From JAENVT01 sp043758005 (lineage in GTDB: Bacteria > Actinomycetota > Acidimicrobiia > Acidimicrobiales > Ilumatobacteraceae), in assembly GCA_043758005.1 (NCBI GenBank), contig JAYVOI010000121.1, positions 1 to 12,316 on the forward strand: a stretch of DNA of 12,316 bases, in the 5' to 3' direction. This document shows, piece by piece, positions 6,227 through 12,316 of this stretch. Each line of letters starts with the position of its first letter. Position 1 is the stretch's first letter. The position numbers were made by a program, and so were the translations under genes. Under the pieces are notes generated by a model. The model was not told the DNA's origin. It was given only the letters and a program-made list of their open reading frames with translations, and did no database searches.

Positions 6227-7276
6227 CGGACTGAGCGTCACCGGTTGGCCGGCAGCCAGCTGGCCGCAGGCAGCATCGATGTCGGTTCCTCGATTGCGGC
6301 GCACGGTTGCGTTGACACCAAGGGACTCCAGGCTGTCTCGGAAGTCGTGCACGCGCTTCAGTGGCGAGCCGACCGTGGGGTAGCCGGGTGTCGGGTTGAG
6401 CGGGATGAGGTTGACGTGTGCGGGCAGGCGGAACCGCCGGCACAGCTTGGCGAGCTCGGCCGAATCGGACGAACGGTCGTTGACTCCGTCGATCATCGCC
6501 CATTCGAAGCTGAGCCGCCTGCCCTTGACCGCCAGGTAGTCCGCACAGGCCGACATCAATTCGTCGATCGGGTAGCGCTTGTTGATCGGTACGAGCTCGT
6601 CGCGCAACCGGTCGTTGGCGGCGTGCAACGACACGGCGAGGTTGACGGGCAGCGGCCGTTCGGTGAGGCGGCGGATGCCCGGCACCAAGCCGACGGTCGA
6701 GATGGTCAGCTTTCGTGCCGACAACCCGAGATCGTCGTGCAGCCGCTCGATCGATTCCCACACCACACCCTCATTGGCCAGCGGCTCGCCCATGCCCATG
6801 AACACCACGTTGCCGAGCCGGCGCTCCATCGATCGCGCCTCGCGGGCGGCGACCGCGACCTGCTCGACGATCTCGCCGACGGTCAGGTGGCGACCGAAAC
6901 CGGCTTGACCGGTGGCGCAGAACCCGCAGCCCATCGCGCACCCGACCTGGCTGCTGACACAGACCGTGACCCGGTCGGGGTACACCATCAGCACCGTCTC
7001 GATCCGCCGACCGTCGTGCAGCTCCCAGAGGTACTTGACGGTGTCGCCTCCGTCGCTGACCCGGCGGACGACGACGCGCAGGGCCGGTGTCAGCCGCTGC
7101 GACAGCGTGACCCGCAACGCCTTGGGAAGGTTGGTCATCTCTTCCGGAGTCGAGAAGTTCTGGTACAGCCCCTGCCAGATCTGGTCGAGGCGGTAACGCG
7201 GCTCGCCGTCGAGCAACTCCGCCAGCTCGGCTCGGCTCGGCTGGTACAACGACGTGGTCACGCTCGTACCGATCAC
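6218..7276 (-). CDS. rlmN: 23S rRNA (adenine-2503-C2)-methyltransferase RlmN
   Basis: A 352-residue radical SAM enzyme that methylates C2 of A2503 in 23S rRNA; family members can also modify A37 of some tRNAs. The radical SAM cluster motif CxxxCxxC is Cys113, Cys117 and Cys120 (CAMGCGFCATG). The catalytic methyl-carrying cysteine is Cys337 in GTDIDAACGQL. Glu93 in RIETVLM is the conserved glutamate, and GMGEPLAN and SLHAAND are family hallmarks. The C-terminal Cys in GTDIDAACGQL is shared with Cfr; the rest of the sequence, the housekeeping context and length point to RlmN. Translation starts at GTG 7276, which overlaps the stop of the M3 peptidase gene upstream (GTGA). It is the last gene of the mshD-pepF-rlmN operon. 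Confidence 0.95.
   Translation of the reverse strand: MIGTSVTTSLYQPSRAELAELLDGEPRYRLDQIWQGLYQNFSTPEEMTNLPKALRVTLSQRLTPALRVVVRRVSDGGDTVKYLWELHDGRRIETVLMVYPDRVTVCVSSQVGCAMGCGFCATGQAGFGRHLTVGEIVEQVAVAAREARSMERRLGNVVFMGMGEPLANEGVVWESIERLHDDLGLSARKLTISTVGLVPGIRRLTERPLPVNLAVSLHAANDRLRDELVPINKRYPIDELMSACADYLAVKGRRLSFEWAMIDGVNDRSSDSAELAKLCRRFRLPAHVNLIPLNPTPGYPTVGSPLKRVHDFRDSLESLGVNATVRRNRGTDIDAACGQLAAGQPVTLSPSR
6223..6241. terminator. Hairpin across the convergent DUF6285/rlmN stops
   Basis: GTGACG, loop GACTGAG, CGTCAC: a perfect 6-bp stem that contains the DUF6285 stop and part of the rlmN tail. It could help to separate the two converging transcripts, but there is no T-run and the stem is short. 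Confidence 0.25.
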
Positions 7277-9114
7277 ACCTCAGCGGCCAATGCCGTGTAC
7301 TGATCGATGTGACCGCGCAACACGTCGAGGCTGGCCGTCCAGAAGCCGACATCCGACACATCGAAACCGAACACGCCGCCGAGCTCCTCGGCAGTGTTCA
7401 TGCCCGCCCGCGACAACACATCGTCGTACGACAACTTGAACCGCTGCGGTTCGTCGCGGTACTTGGCGAACAGGCCAAGACCGAACAGGAGGCCGTAGGT
7501 GTAGGGCCAGTTGTAGAAGTGTGAGGAGTAGTAGTGCGGCTTCACGGCCCACATGTACGGGTGTGCGGTCGATTGATCGAGGCCGTCGCCGTAGGCGTCG
7601 GACTGTGCGGACAGCATCATCTCGTTGAGCTCTGACACACCGAGGGTGCGGCGTTGGCGACGGGCGAAGACCTCGGTCTCGAAGATCAGCCTGCTGCGAA
7701 TGTCGACGATCGTCTGCACCGCGCTGAGCAGATTGACGTCGAGCAGCGCCAGCCGGTCGCGCCCGGTGAGGTGCAGCAACCCCTCCTCGACGACGAGCGT
7801 CTCACAGAAGATGCTCGCGGTCTCGGCGAGTGCCATGGGCATACGGCGCTGCAACGCCGTGCGTTGGGCGAGTTGGGTGTTGTGATAGGCGTGGCCCAAC
7901 TCATGGGCAGTGGTCTGAGCGCTGTCGACGCTGCCGCTCCAATTGAGGAAGACCAACGAGCGGTCGTCGACGAACGGCATGCAGAACGCTCCGCCACGCT
8001 TGCCCTCTCGCGGCCCGGCGTCGATCCAGCGCTCGTCGATCGCCCGATCGACGAGGCCCCCGAGCGGCTGGCTGTACGACGCGAACGCACCGCGGACGAT
8101 GTTTAACCCGTCGGTCCATGAAATGGCGCTCGGCGCGAACGGCAACGGCGCGAACAGGTCGTACCACGGCAACGCACCAGGGCGACCGTGCAGCTGCGCC
8201 TTGACGTGCATCCACCTGCGCAGGTCGGGGAGCGCGGCGTCGACGGCGCTCTGCATCGCGTCGAACGTCGCCTGACTGATGTTGTTGGCGAACAACGAGG
8301 CCTCGATCGGGCTGTTCCAGCGTCGTCGGCGGTTGACGATGTTGGCTTCACCCTTGACCGCGTTCATTGCCGCGGCGCAAGCGACGGCGACCCTTGGCCA
8401 CGCTCGCATCTCGGCCTCGTGGGCGAGCCGGCGGACCTCCGGGTCGCCATCGGTCGCCAGGCCGCGGATCGCCGCCATCGGCATGGTCTTGGCGCCGCCG
8501 GGCAGCTCGACGACTTCGGTGAGCTGCGAGGTGACGTCGGAATGCAGGTGTTCCCATGCCGTCGACCCCGTGGTCGACAACTCGGCGTACAAGCCTTCTT
8601 CGACCTCCGACATCTGGTGCTGTGCCCGGGCTGCCAGGAACGTGAGTGGCCCACGGTGTTCGGCGACCTCGGTACTGACGCTTGCCAGGGCGTCGATGCC
8701 GAGTGATTCGACCCACTCCGCGAGGCGGGCGAACAGGGGTCGCTGCTGCGACTCGATCACTTCGAGCTCGCTGAGAAGACCCTGTGCCGTCTCGTCGAAG
8801 CTGTCGGTCGTGACGGAGGCGTACACGTAGGCGCCGACGAGATCCGTGCGCTGCTCGGTCTCGTTGAGGGCGCGGATCACGGCGTCGGCAGCTCGACCGT
8901 CGGCCGCGTCGACCGCTCGCGGATCGCACCGGCGGATGTCGTGCTCCTCGAACAGCGCCGTGAGCCGCGTCGAGTCCGCACCGACCTGCTCGAGCGCGTC
9001 GATGAACGATCGCGATTTGAGCGACTCGTGCACGTCGGCGACGCTCCAGCGCGGGAGTGCCTCGTTCGTCTCGCCGGTCTCCGCCGTGCCGGTCGTGGAT
9101 GTTGCTCCCGTCAT
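7273..9114 (-). CDS. pepF: M3 family oligoendopeptidase (PepF-like)
   Basis: A 613-residue cytoplasmic zinc metallopeptidase of the thimet/oligoendopeptidase F group, which degrades short peptides. The zinc motif HELGH is at residues 404-408 (His404, Glu405, His408), and the third ligand Glu431 lies in LAETASIF. The C-terminal stretch HPYMWAVKPHYYSSHFYNWPYTYG carries the family's conserved Tyr/His substrate-binding residues. Length agrees with the PepF family. There is no signal peptide; the first 20 residues are Thr/Gly/Glu-rich. The ATG at 9114 overlaps the mshD stop (ATGA), and its own stop overlaps the rlmN start, so it is translationally coupled on both sides. The substrate is not predictable. 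Confidence 0.93.
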   Translation of the reverse strand: MTGATSTTGTAETGETNEALPRWSVADVHESLKSRSFIDALEQVGADSTRLTALFEEHDIRRCDPRAVDAADGRAADAVIRALNETEQRTDLVGAYVYASVTTDSFDETAQGLLSELEVIESQQRPLFARLAEWVESLGIDALASVSTEVAEHRGPLTFLAARAQHQMSEVEEGLYAELSTTGSTAWEHLHSDVTSQLTEVVELPGGAKTMPMAAIRGLATDGDPEVRRLAHEAEMRAWPRVAVACAAAMNAVKGEANIVNRRRRWNSPIEASLFANNISQATFDAMQSAVDAALPDLRRWMHVKAQLHGRPGALPWYDLFAPLPFAPSAISWTDGLNIVRGAFASYSQPLGGLVDRAIDERWIDAGPREGKRGGAFCMPFVDDRSLVFLNWSGSVDSAQTTAHELGHAYHNTQLAQRTALQRRMPMALAETASIFCETLVVEEGLLHLTGRDRLALLDVNLLSAVQTIVDIRSRLIFETEVFARRQRRTLGVSELNEMMLSAQSDAYGDGLDQSTAHPYMWAVKPHYYSSHFYNWPYTYGLLFGLGLFAKYRDEPQRFKLSYDDVLSRAGMNTAEELGGVFGFDVSDVGFWTASLDVLRGHIDQYTALAAEV

Positions 9115-10037
9115 AGTTGTATCCCGTTCGTTGTGGTGCCGGTCAGATCGGCAACGTAGGCGTAGTCGGCGTGGTGGACCGAGAACCCGAGGCGCTCGTA
9201 CATCGACAGTGCGGACTCGTTTGCGGCGTCGACGTGCAACATGCCGACGGGCACGCCTCGCCTGGATAGATGATCGAGCCCGGCGATGGTCAGTGCCTTG
9301 CCGAGCCCGAGCCCGTGGAACGGCGGATCGACGGCGATCACATAGATCTCACCCAGCCGTGCTGAGGTGTCGCTGTGCACCTTGGTCCAGCAGAATGCAG
9401 CGAGCTTCCCGTCGCGCTCGTGGAGGCGGAACCCCGCAGGATCGAACCACGGCTCTGCTTCTCGTTGACGCAGCGTGTCGACCGTCCAGCCGCCTTGCTC
9501 GGGGTGATCGTGGAACGCCGCGTTGTTGACCCGAACCCATTCGTCCTCGTCGCGACCGACGACGAACGCCCGAGTCTCGACCGTCGTCGTCTGCTCGAGC
9601 GGCAGGGTCCGGCGCATCTGAAACAGCCGTCGTCCCGGCCGGAGACCGGCTGCTGACGCGATGGCCTCCACGTGGTCGCCGGGCTGGTGGACCCACCAGA
9701 AGATGCGGCCGCCGCCGTCTGCGGCAACCATTTCGAGCGCAGCGCGTAGGAGCAGCGGTGTGAGTACTTCGACGTGAGCGCGCTCGCCGGGCGCGACGAC
9801 CAACTCGATCGCGGTCGAGTGATTGGCCCGGGCCAGCTGGGCGTAGCCGGCAAGCGAGTCGACGGCATCCAACGCCAAGACGGCAGCGAAGTCGACCACG
9901 TCGCGACGGACGAGATTGAGGCGGAGATGATCCGAGAGCGGACGGAAGCCGTCGTGTCTCGCCGCGTCGACGAGCAACTGCTCGACGACTGCGAACTCGT
10001 GGTCATCGAGCTGTCGCCGGGTCTCGATGCGCCACAT
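9111..10037 (-). CDS. mshD: Mycothiol synthase MshD
   Basis: A 308-residue protein with two GNAT acetyltransferase domains. MshD acetylates the cysteine amine of Cys-GlcN-Ins with acetyl-CoA, the last step of mycothiol synthesis. The second domain is the recognisable one: NNAAFHDHPEQGGWT (171-185), EPWFDPAGF, CWTKVH (216-221), LGEIYVIAVDPPFHGLGLGKALT (228-250, including the acetyl-CoA loop) and HVDAANESALSMYERLGF (268-285). The N-terminal domain is diverged, as in the known enzyme. The ATG at 10037 gives a length close to that of known MshD proteins and follows TATCCT by eight bases; an upstream GTG at 10127 would run into the divergent nth start. The gene heads an operon with pepF and rlmN. 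It marks the organism as an actinobacterium. Confidence 0.93.
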   Translation of the reverse strand: MWRIETRRQLDDHEFAVVEQLLVDAARHDGFRPLSDHLRLNLVRRDVVDFAAVLALDAVDSLAGYAQLARANHSTAIELVVAPGERAHVEVLTPLLLRAALEMVAADGGGRIFWWVHQPGDHVEAIASAAGLRPGRRLFQMRRTLPLEQTTTVETRAFVVGRDEDEWVRVNNAAFHDHPEQGGWTVDTLRQREAEPWFDPAGFRLHERDGKLAAFCWTKVHSDTSARLGEIYVIAVDPPFHGLGLGKALTIAGLDHLSRRGVPVGMLHVDAANESALSMYERLGFSVHHADYAYVADLTGTTTNGIQL

Positions 10038-10045
10038 GCGCACCG

Positions 10046-10051
10046 AGGATA
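10046..10051 (-). promoter_or_regulatory. Candidate -10 element of mshD (leaderless start)
   Basis: On the minus strand this reads TATCCT, eight bases before the mshD ATG at 10037. No ribosome-binding site is visible. It lies in the 73-bp gap shared with the divergent nth gene. Confidence 0.4.
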
Positions 10052-10097
10052 ATGCCCGGTCGGCGCAGAGGCTCCTGCCGGTGCGCCTCTCGTTGAA

Positions 10098-10103
10098 TAG
10101 TGT
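10098..10103 (+). promoter_or_regulatory. Candidate -10 element of nth (leaderless start)
   Basis: TAGTGT lies seven bases before the ATG at 10111, the same spacing as at arsR and the DUF3499 gene. No ribosome-binding site is visible. Confidence 0.4.
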
Positions 10104-10110
10104 CGACGAC

Positions 10111-10773
10111 ATGGCGAAGCCGCGCACCCCGAAGGGTCGAACGACCGAGGTGGCCCGACGCCTCGCGCTGACGTATCCCGATGCCGTGTGCGAGCTCGAT
10201 CACACCAACGCATTCGAACTGCTGGCTGCCACGATCTTGTCGGCTCAGTGCACCGACAAGATGGTCAACACGGTGACGCCCGTGCTGTTCGGTCGCTACC
10301 CGACTCCCGTCGAGCTTGCCGGGGCGAACCCGACCGACGTCGAGCAGATCATCCGCTCGACCGGCTTCTACCAGAACAAGACCAAGAGCCTGCTCGGCAT
10401 GGCGCAGGCACTGCTCGAACGCTTCGGCGGCGACGTGCCCACCGACCTCGCCGACCTCATCACACTTCCGGGGGTCGGGCGCAAGACGGGCAACGTCGTG
10501 CGCAGCGTGGCGTTCGACCTGCCAGGGTTGCCTGTTGACACCCACGTGTTGCGCCTGTCGAAGCGGCTCGGCCTCAGCACACTCGAGGATCCGGTGAAGT
10601 TGGAGCTCGAGCTCGACCGCTTCCTGCCGCCGTCGGAGTGGGGCCGATTCAGCTTGCGGATGATCCTGCACGGTCGTCGGGTGTGCGATGCGAAGAAGCC
10701 GCGCTGTGCCGAATGCACACTGGAGGACATCTGTCCGTCGTCGCAACTGCCGCGCCGAGCGTCACGAAAGTAG
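10111..10773 (+). CDS. nth: Endonuclease III (DNA glycosylase/AP lyase)
   Basis: A 220-residue base-excision repair enzyme that removes oxidised pyrimidines and cleaves the abasic site. The helix-hairpin-helix LPGVGRKTGNVV (119-130) carries the catalytic Lys125, and VDTHV carries the catalytic Asp143. The C-terminal [4Fe-4S] motif C-x6-C-x2-C-x5-C is Cys192, Cys199, Cys202 and Cys208, the same spacing as in E. coli Nth. All key residues are intact and the length matches the family. The ATG at 10111 is preferred over an upstream ATG at 10027, which would overlap the divergent mshD gene. It faces the candidate small RNA gene that begins about 60 bp after its stop. Confidence 0.96.
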   Translation: MAKPRTPKGRTTEVARRLALTYPDAVCELDHTNAFELLAATILSAQCTDKMVNTVTPVLFGRYPTPVELAGANPTDVEQIIRSTGFYQNKTKSLLGMAQALLERFGGDVPTDLADLITLPGVGRKTGNVVRSVAFDLPGLPVDTHVLRLSKRLGLSTLEDPVKLELELDRFLPPSEWGRFSLRMILHGRRVCDAKKPRCAECTLEDICPSSQLPRRASRK

Positions 10774-10798
10774 CCCGATTACCACTCAGTGTGGCAGC

Positions 10799-10826
10799 TT
10801 GCGCCCTTCTGGAATCGGTGTATAGT
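10799..10826 (+). promoter_or_regulatory. Sigma70-like promoter of the candidate small RNA
   Basis: TTGCGC (10799-10804) and TATAGT (10821-10826) are separated by 16 bp. TATAGT is the best -10 box in the window. Transcription would start about seven bases further on, at the A at 10833, three bases before the first hairpin. No open reading frame begins there. Confidence 0.6.
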
Positions 10827-10832
10827 GGCCCT

Positions 10833-10925
10833 ACCAACCAGGTTCCCGCCACCTGGTTTGCGGGCGATGCTGGGATCCGCCGCCTAGCATTGCAGAGCGA
10901 CGGCCCCGTTCAACGGGGCCGTCGC
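10833..10925 (+). ncRNA. Candidate small RNA with three hairpins and C-rich loops
   Basis: Directly after a good promoter the sequence folds into three adjacent hairpins. Hairpin 1: AACCAGGT (10836-10843) pairs perfectly with ACCTGGTT (10851-10858) around the loop TCCCGCC. Hairpin 2: GCGATGCTGGG (10864-10874) pairs over 11 positions, two of them G-U, with CCTAGCATTGC (10883-10893) around the loop ATCCGCCG. Hairpin 3 is a perfect 12-bp stem (10897-10925). The first two loops are C-rich and unpaired, which recalls the actinobacterial 6C RNA layout (two C-loop hairpins), though neither loop has six consecutive Cs. There is no coding potential in the stretch. I infer an RNA of about 95 nt that might pair with G-rich ribosome-binding regions through its loops. 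It could also be a known family that I cannot identify by eye. Confidence 0.6.
10897..10925. terminator. Perfect 12-bp GC-rich hairpin, probable terminator
   Basis: GCGACGGCCCCG, loop TTCAA, CGGGGCCGTCGC. It closes the candidate small RNA and also lies 31 bp past the stop of the minus-strand 64-residue protein gene, so it could terminate from both sides. Neither side has an immediate T-run, which is common for hairpin terminators in high-GC actinobacteria. Confidence 0.6.
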
Positions 10926-10955
10926 CGCGTCGATGCGCTGGTGTTTTCGGCTGTT

Positions 10956-11150
10956 TCAGCTGATCAGCTTGAGTGCGCGGCGCAGCAATCGCTCGGCGTT
11001 TCGCAGTCCCTGTTCGGCTTCACCGACCGCTGCACGGAGATCTTCCCGACCCAATGGAATCTGCAACGGACCGACCTCGGCGAGCTGCTGTCGATATCGC
11101 TCTACGTGTTCGGCGATGACCGTCAGGGTTGCGGCAACGGGGTCGTTCAT
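10956..11150 (-). CDS. Small hypothetical helical protein (64 residues)
   Basis: I do not recognise a family. From ATG 11150 the product is MNDPVAATLTVIAEHV... and ends in an amphipathic, strongly charged helix (AVGEAEQGLRNAERLLRRALKLIS), with Leu/Ala spacing that would suit a coiled coil or helical dimer. There is no signal peptide and no membrane segment. A GTG at 11222 would add 24 Pro/Thr-rich residues that look non-coding, so the shorter start is chosen; GGGA four bases upstream is a weak ribosome-binding site. A 27-codon Arg-rich frame (ATG 11230) ends in an ATGA overlap with this start. The gene diverges from hisC and ends near the hairpin that closes the candidate small RNA. Confidence 0.55.
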   Translation of the reverse strand: MNDPVAATLTVIAEHVERYRQQLAEVGPLQIPLGREDLRAAVGEAEQGLRNAERLLRRALKLIS

Positions 11151-11210
11151 GTTCCCAGTCTGGCGTGGAGTCGGCCCAAATCGAGGCTCCCTCGTTGGCG
11201 ACGGTGTCGG

Positions 11211-11216
11211 TATCGT
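11211..11216 (+). promoter_or_regulatory. Candidate -10 element of hisC (leaderless start)
   Basis: TATCGT lies eight bases before the GTG at 11225. It supports that codon as the start, with a transcript that begins at or near it. No -35 box is obvious at 16-18 bp. Confidence 0.35.
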
Positions 11217-11224
11217 GGCCACCT

Positions 11225-12286
11225 GTGCATTTGGTGACGGTACGCGACGATCTGCGAGCGCTGGAGGGGTACCACTCGCCGCAGGTCGATGTGCGTATTC
11301 GGCTCAACACCAACGAGGCGCCGACACCGCCACCAGCCGCGTGGCGCGATGCGTTCGCCGCCGAGCTGTCACGAGTCGAGTGGCATCGCTATCCCGATCG
11401 CAGCGCTTCGGCGCTCCGGGCATCGATCGCGGAGTCTCACCATGTGCGACCGGATCAAGTCTTTGCCGCGAACGGCTCGAACGAGGTGCTCCAGACGCTG
11501 CTGCTGACCTACGGCGGTCCCGGTCGTCGTGTGGCGACGTTCGAACCGACCTATCAGTTGCACGGTCACATCGCCAGGCTCACCGGTGCGACCGTGGTCG
11601 AAGGTGAGCGCGCACCCGACTTCCGGTTGGATGTCGACGCCGCCGTCCGCCTGATCGCGCAGGAGCGCCCGGCCGTCACGTTCCTGTGCTCGCCCAACAA
11701 CCCGACCGGGCTCGTCGAGCCCCCCGCGAACGTACAGGCGGTGCTGGCCGCGCAGCCGGGGCTGTTGGTAGTCGACGAGGCGTACGGACAGTTCGCCGAT
11801 TGGTCGGCGTTGACCCTGGTCGACGAGTCGACACCACTGGTGGTCACGCGCACGTTCTCGAAGACCTGGTCGATGGCGGCGAGTCGGCTCGGCTATCTCG
11901 TCGGGCCGTCGTGGCTGGTTGCCGAGCTCGAGAAAGTGGTGCTGCCGTACCACCTCGACGCGGCCAAGCAGATCGCCGGACGGCTGGCGTTGCAGTTCAC
12001 CGACGAGATGGACGCCCGCGTCGAGCAGATCGTGACCGAGCGCGAGCGGATCTCTGCACGGCTCGGCCAACTGGACCTCGACGTGTACCCGAGCGGCGCC
12101 AACTTCATCCTCTTCCGGCCACGGAGCAAGCCCGGCCGACAGGTGTGGCAGGACTTGCTCGACCGCAGCATCTTGATCCGTGACTGCTCGGATTGGCCGC
12201 GTCTCACCGATTGTCTACGCGTCACCATTGGAACCGTCGACGAGAACGACGAGTTCCTGTCGGCCATCGAGGAGATCGTGCAATGA
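11225..12286 (+). CDS. hisC: Histidinol-phosphate aminotransferase
   Basis: A 353-residue fold-type I PLP enzyme that converts imidazole-acetol phosphate and glutamate to histidinol phosphate. It shows RLNTNEAPTPPP (27-38), the substrate-side segment of HisC, then HRYPD (54-58), AANGSNEVLQ (81-90), the SPNNPTG motif (156-162), VVDEAYG with Asp184 and Tyr187, the PLP lysine Lys213 in RTFSKTWSMAASRLGY, and Arg221. Length equals that of known HisC proteins. GTG 11225 is chosen because the family N-terminus (VRDDLRALEGY) begins just after it and a -10 hexamer lies eight bases upstream; GTG 11234 is an alternative. The stop overlaps the hisB start (ATGA), so it is the first visible gene of a his operon. 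A broader aminotransferase role is unlikely given hisB. Confidence 0.93.
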   Translation: MHLVTVRDDLRALEGYHSPQVDVRIRLNTNEAPTPPPAAWRDAFAAELSRVEWHRYPDRSASALRASIAESHHVRPDQVFAANGSNEVLQTLLLTYGGPGRRVATFEPTYQLHGHIARLTGATVVEGERAPDFRLDVDAAVRLIAQERPAVTFLCSPNNPTGLVEPPANVQAVLAAQPGLLVVDEAYGQFADWSALTLVDESTPLVVTRTFSKTWSMAASRLGYLVGPSWLVAELEKVVLPYHLDAAKQIAGRLALQFTDEMDARVEQIVTERERISARLGQLDLDVYPSGANFILFRPRSKPGRQVWQDLLDRSILIRDCSDWPRLTDCLRVTIGTVDENDEFLSAIEEIVQ

Positions 12287-12316
12287 GCCGTACTGCAACG
12301 GTCCACCGAGCCACCA
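12283..12316 (+). CDS. hisB: Imidazoleglycerol-phosphate dehydratase, first 11 codons
   Basis: The last 34 bases encode MSRTATVHRAT, the typical beginning of actinobacterial HisB (MSRTA-x-V-x-R-x-T), the dehydratase of histidine synthesis. The ATG overlaps the hisC stop in ATGA. The short length limits certainty, but hisC-hisB is a standard gene order. Confidence 0.8.
   Translation, partial: MSRTATVHRAT

Noticed and set aside
6245..7303. Plus-strand open frame opposite rlmN, as long as rlmN itself
   Set aside because: It mirrors the RlmN codons. The radical SAM motifs are on the minus strand, and the plus product is compositionally odd.
1..12316. Mobile element, tRNA, rRNA, CRISPR or phage defence genes
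   Set aside because: I looked for transposase motifs, terminal repeats, tRNA cloverleaf and T-loop sequences, and regularly spaced repeats, and found none.

Overview
This window looks like chromosomal DNA of a high-GC actinobacterium. The support is a mycothiol synthase (mycothiol is an actinobacterial thiol), a DUF3499-type protein, strongly G/C-biased third codon positions, and several genes whose start codons sit 7-9 bases after a -10-like hexamer, as expected for leaderless mRNAs. The overall protein flavour suggests the Acidimicrobiia (Ilumatobacter-like), but that placement is inference.

Layout. 1-1118 is a small arsenic/metal resistance locus: a truncated MIP (aquaporin) channel gene and an ArsI/CadI-type dioxygenase on the minus strand, with an ArsR repressor diverging on the plus strand. 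1119-1880 is less certain ground, holding a small three-helix membrane protein and, on the minus strand, a very short protein with an LPVTG sorting-like tail. 1884-2817 is a two-gene unit, DUF3499 then SRPBCC. It converges on, and overlaps by 50 bp, a solitary ABC ATPase (2768-3613, minus). 3691-6226 is a tightly coupled plus-strand unit: secreted M23 (LytM) peptidase, APH-like phosphotransferase, DUF6285 protein. 6218-10037 is a minus-strand operon read mshD, pepF-like M3 peptidase, rlmN, with both junctions overlapping by four bases. nth (endonuclease III) diverges from mshD across only 73 bp.

10774-10955 holds what I consider the most interesting signal: a sigma70-like promoter followed, at the expected distance, by three consecutive near-perfect hairpins, the first two with C-rich loops. 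This reads as an unannotated small RNA of about 95 nt. The window closes with a 64-residue hypothetical protein (minus) and a divergent hisC-hisB histidine biosynthesis operon that runs off the right edge.

Most of the protein-coding content is housekeeping: thiol metabolism, base-excision repair, rRNA methylation, peptide turnover, histidine synthesis and envelope maintenance. The less ordinary parts are the candidate small RNA, the repeated leaderless start geometry, the mini LPVTG protein, and a possible single-base frameshift at the head of the MIP gene.
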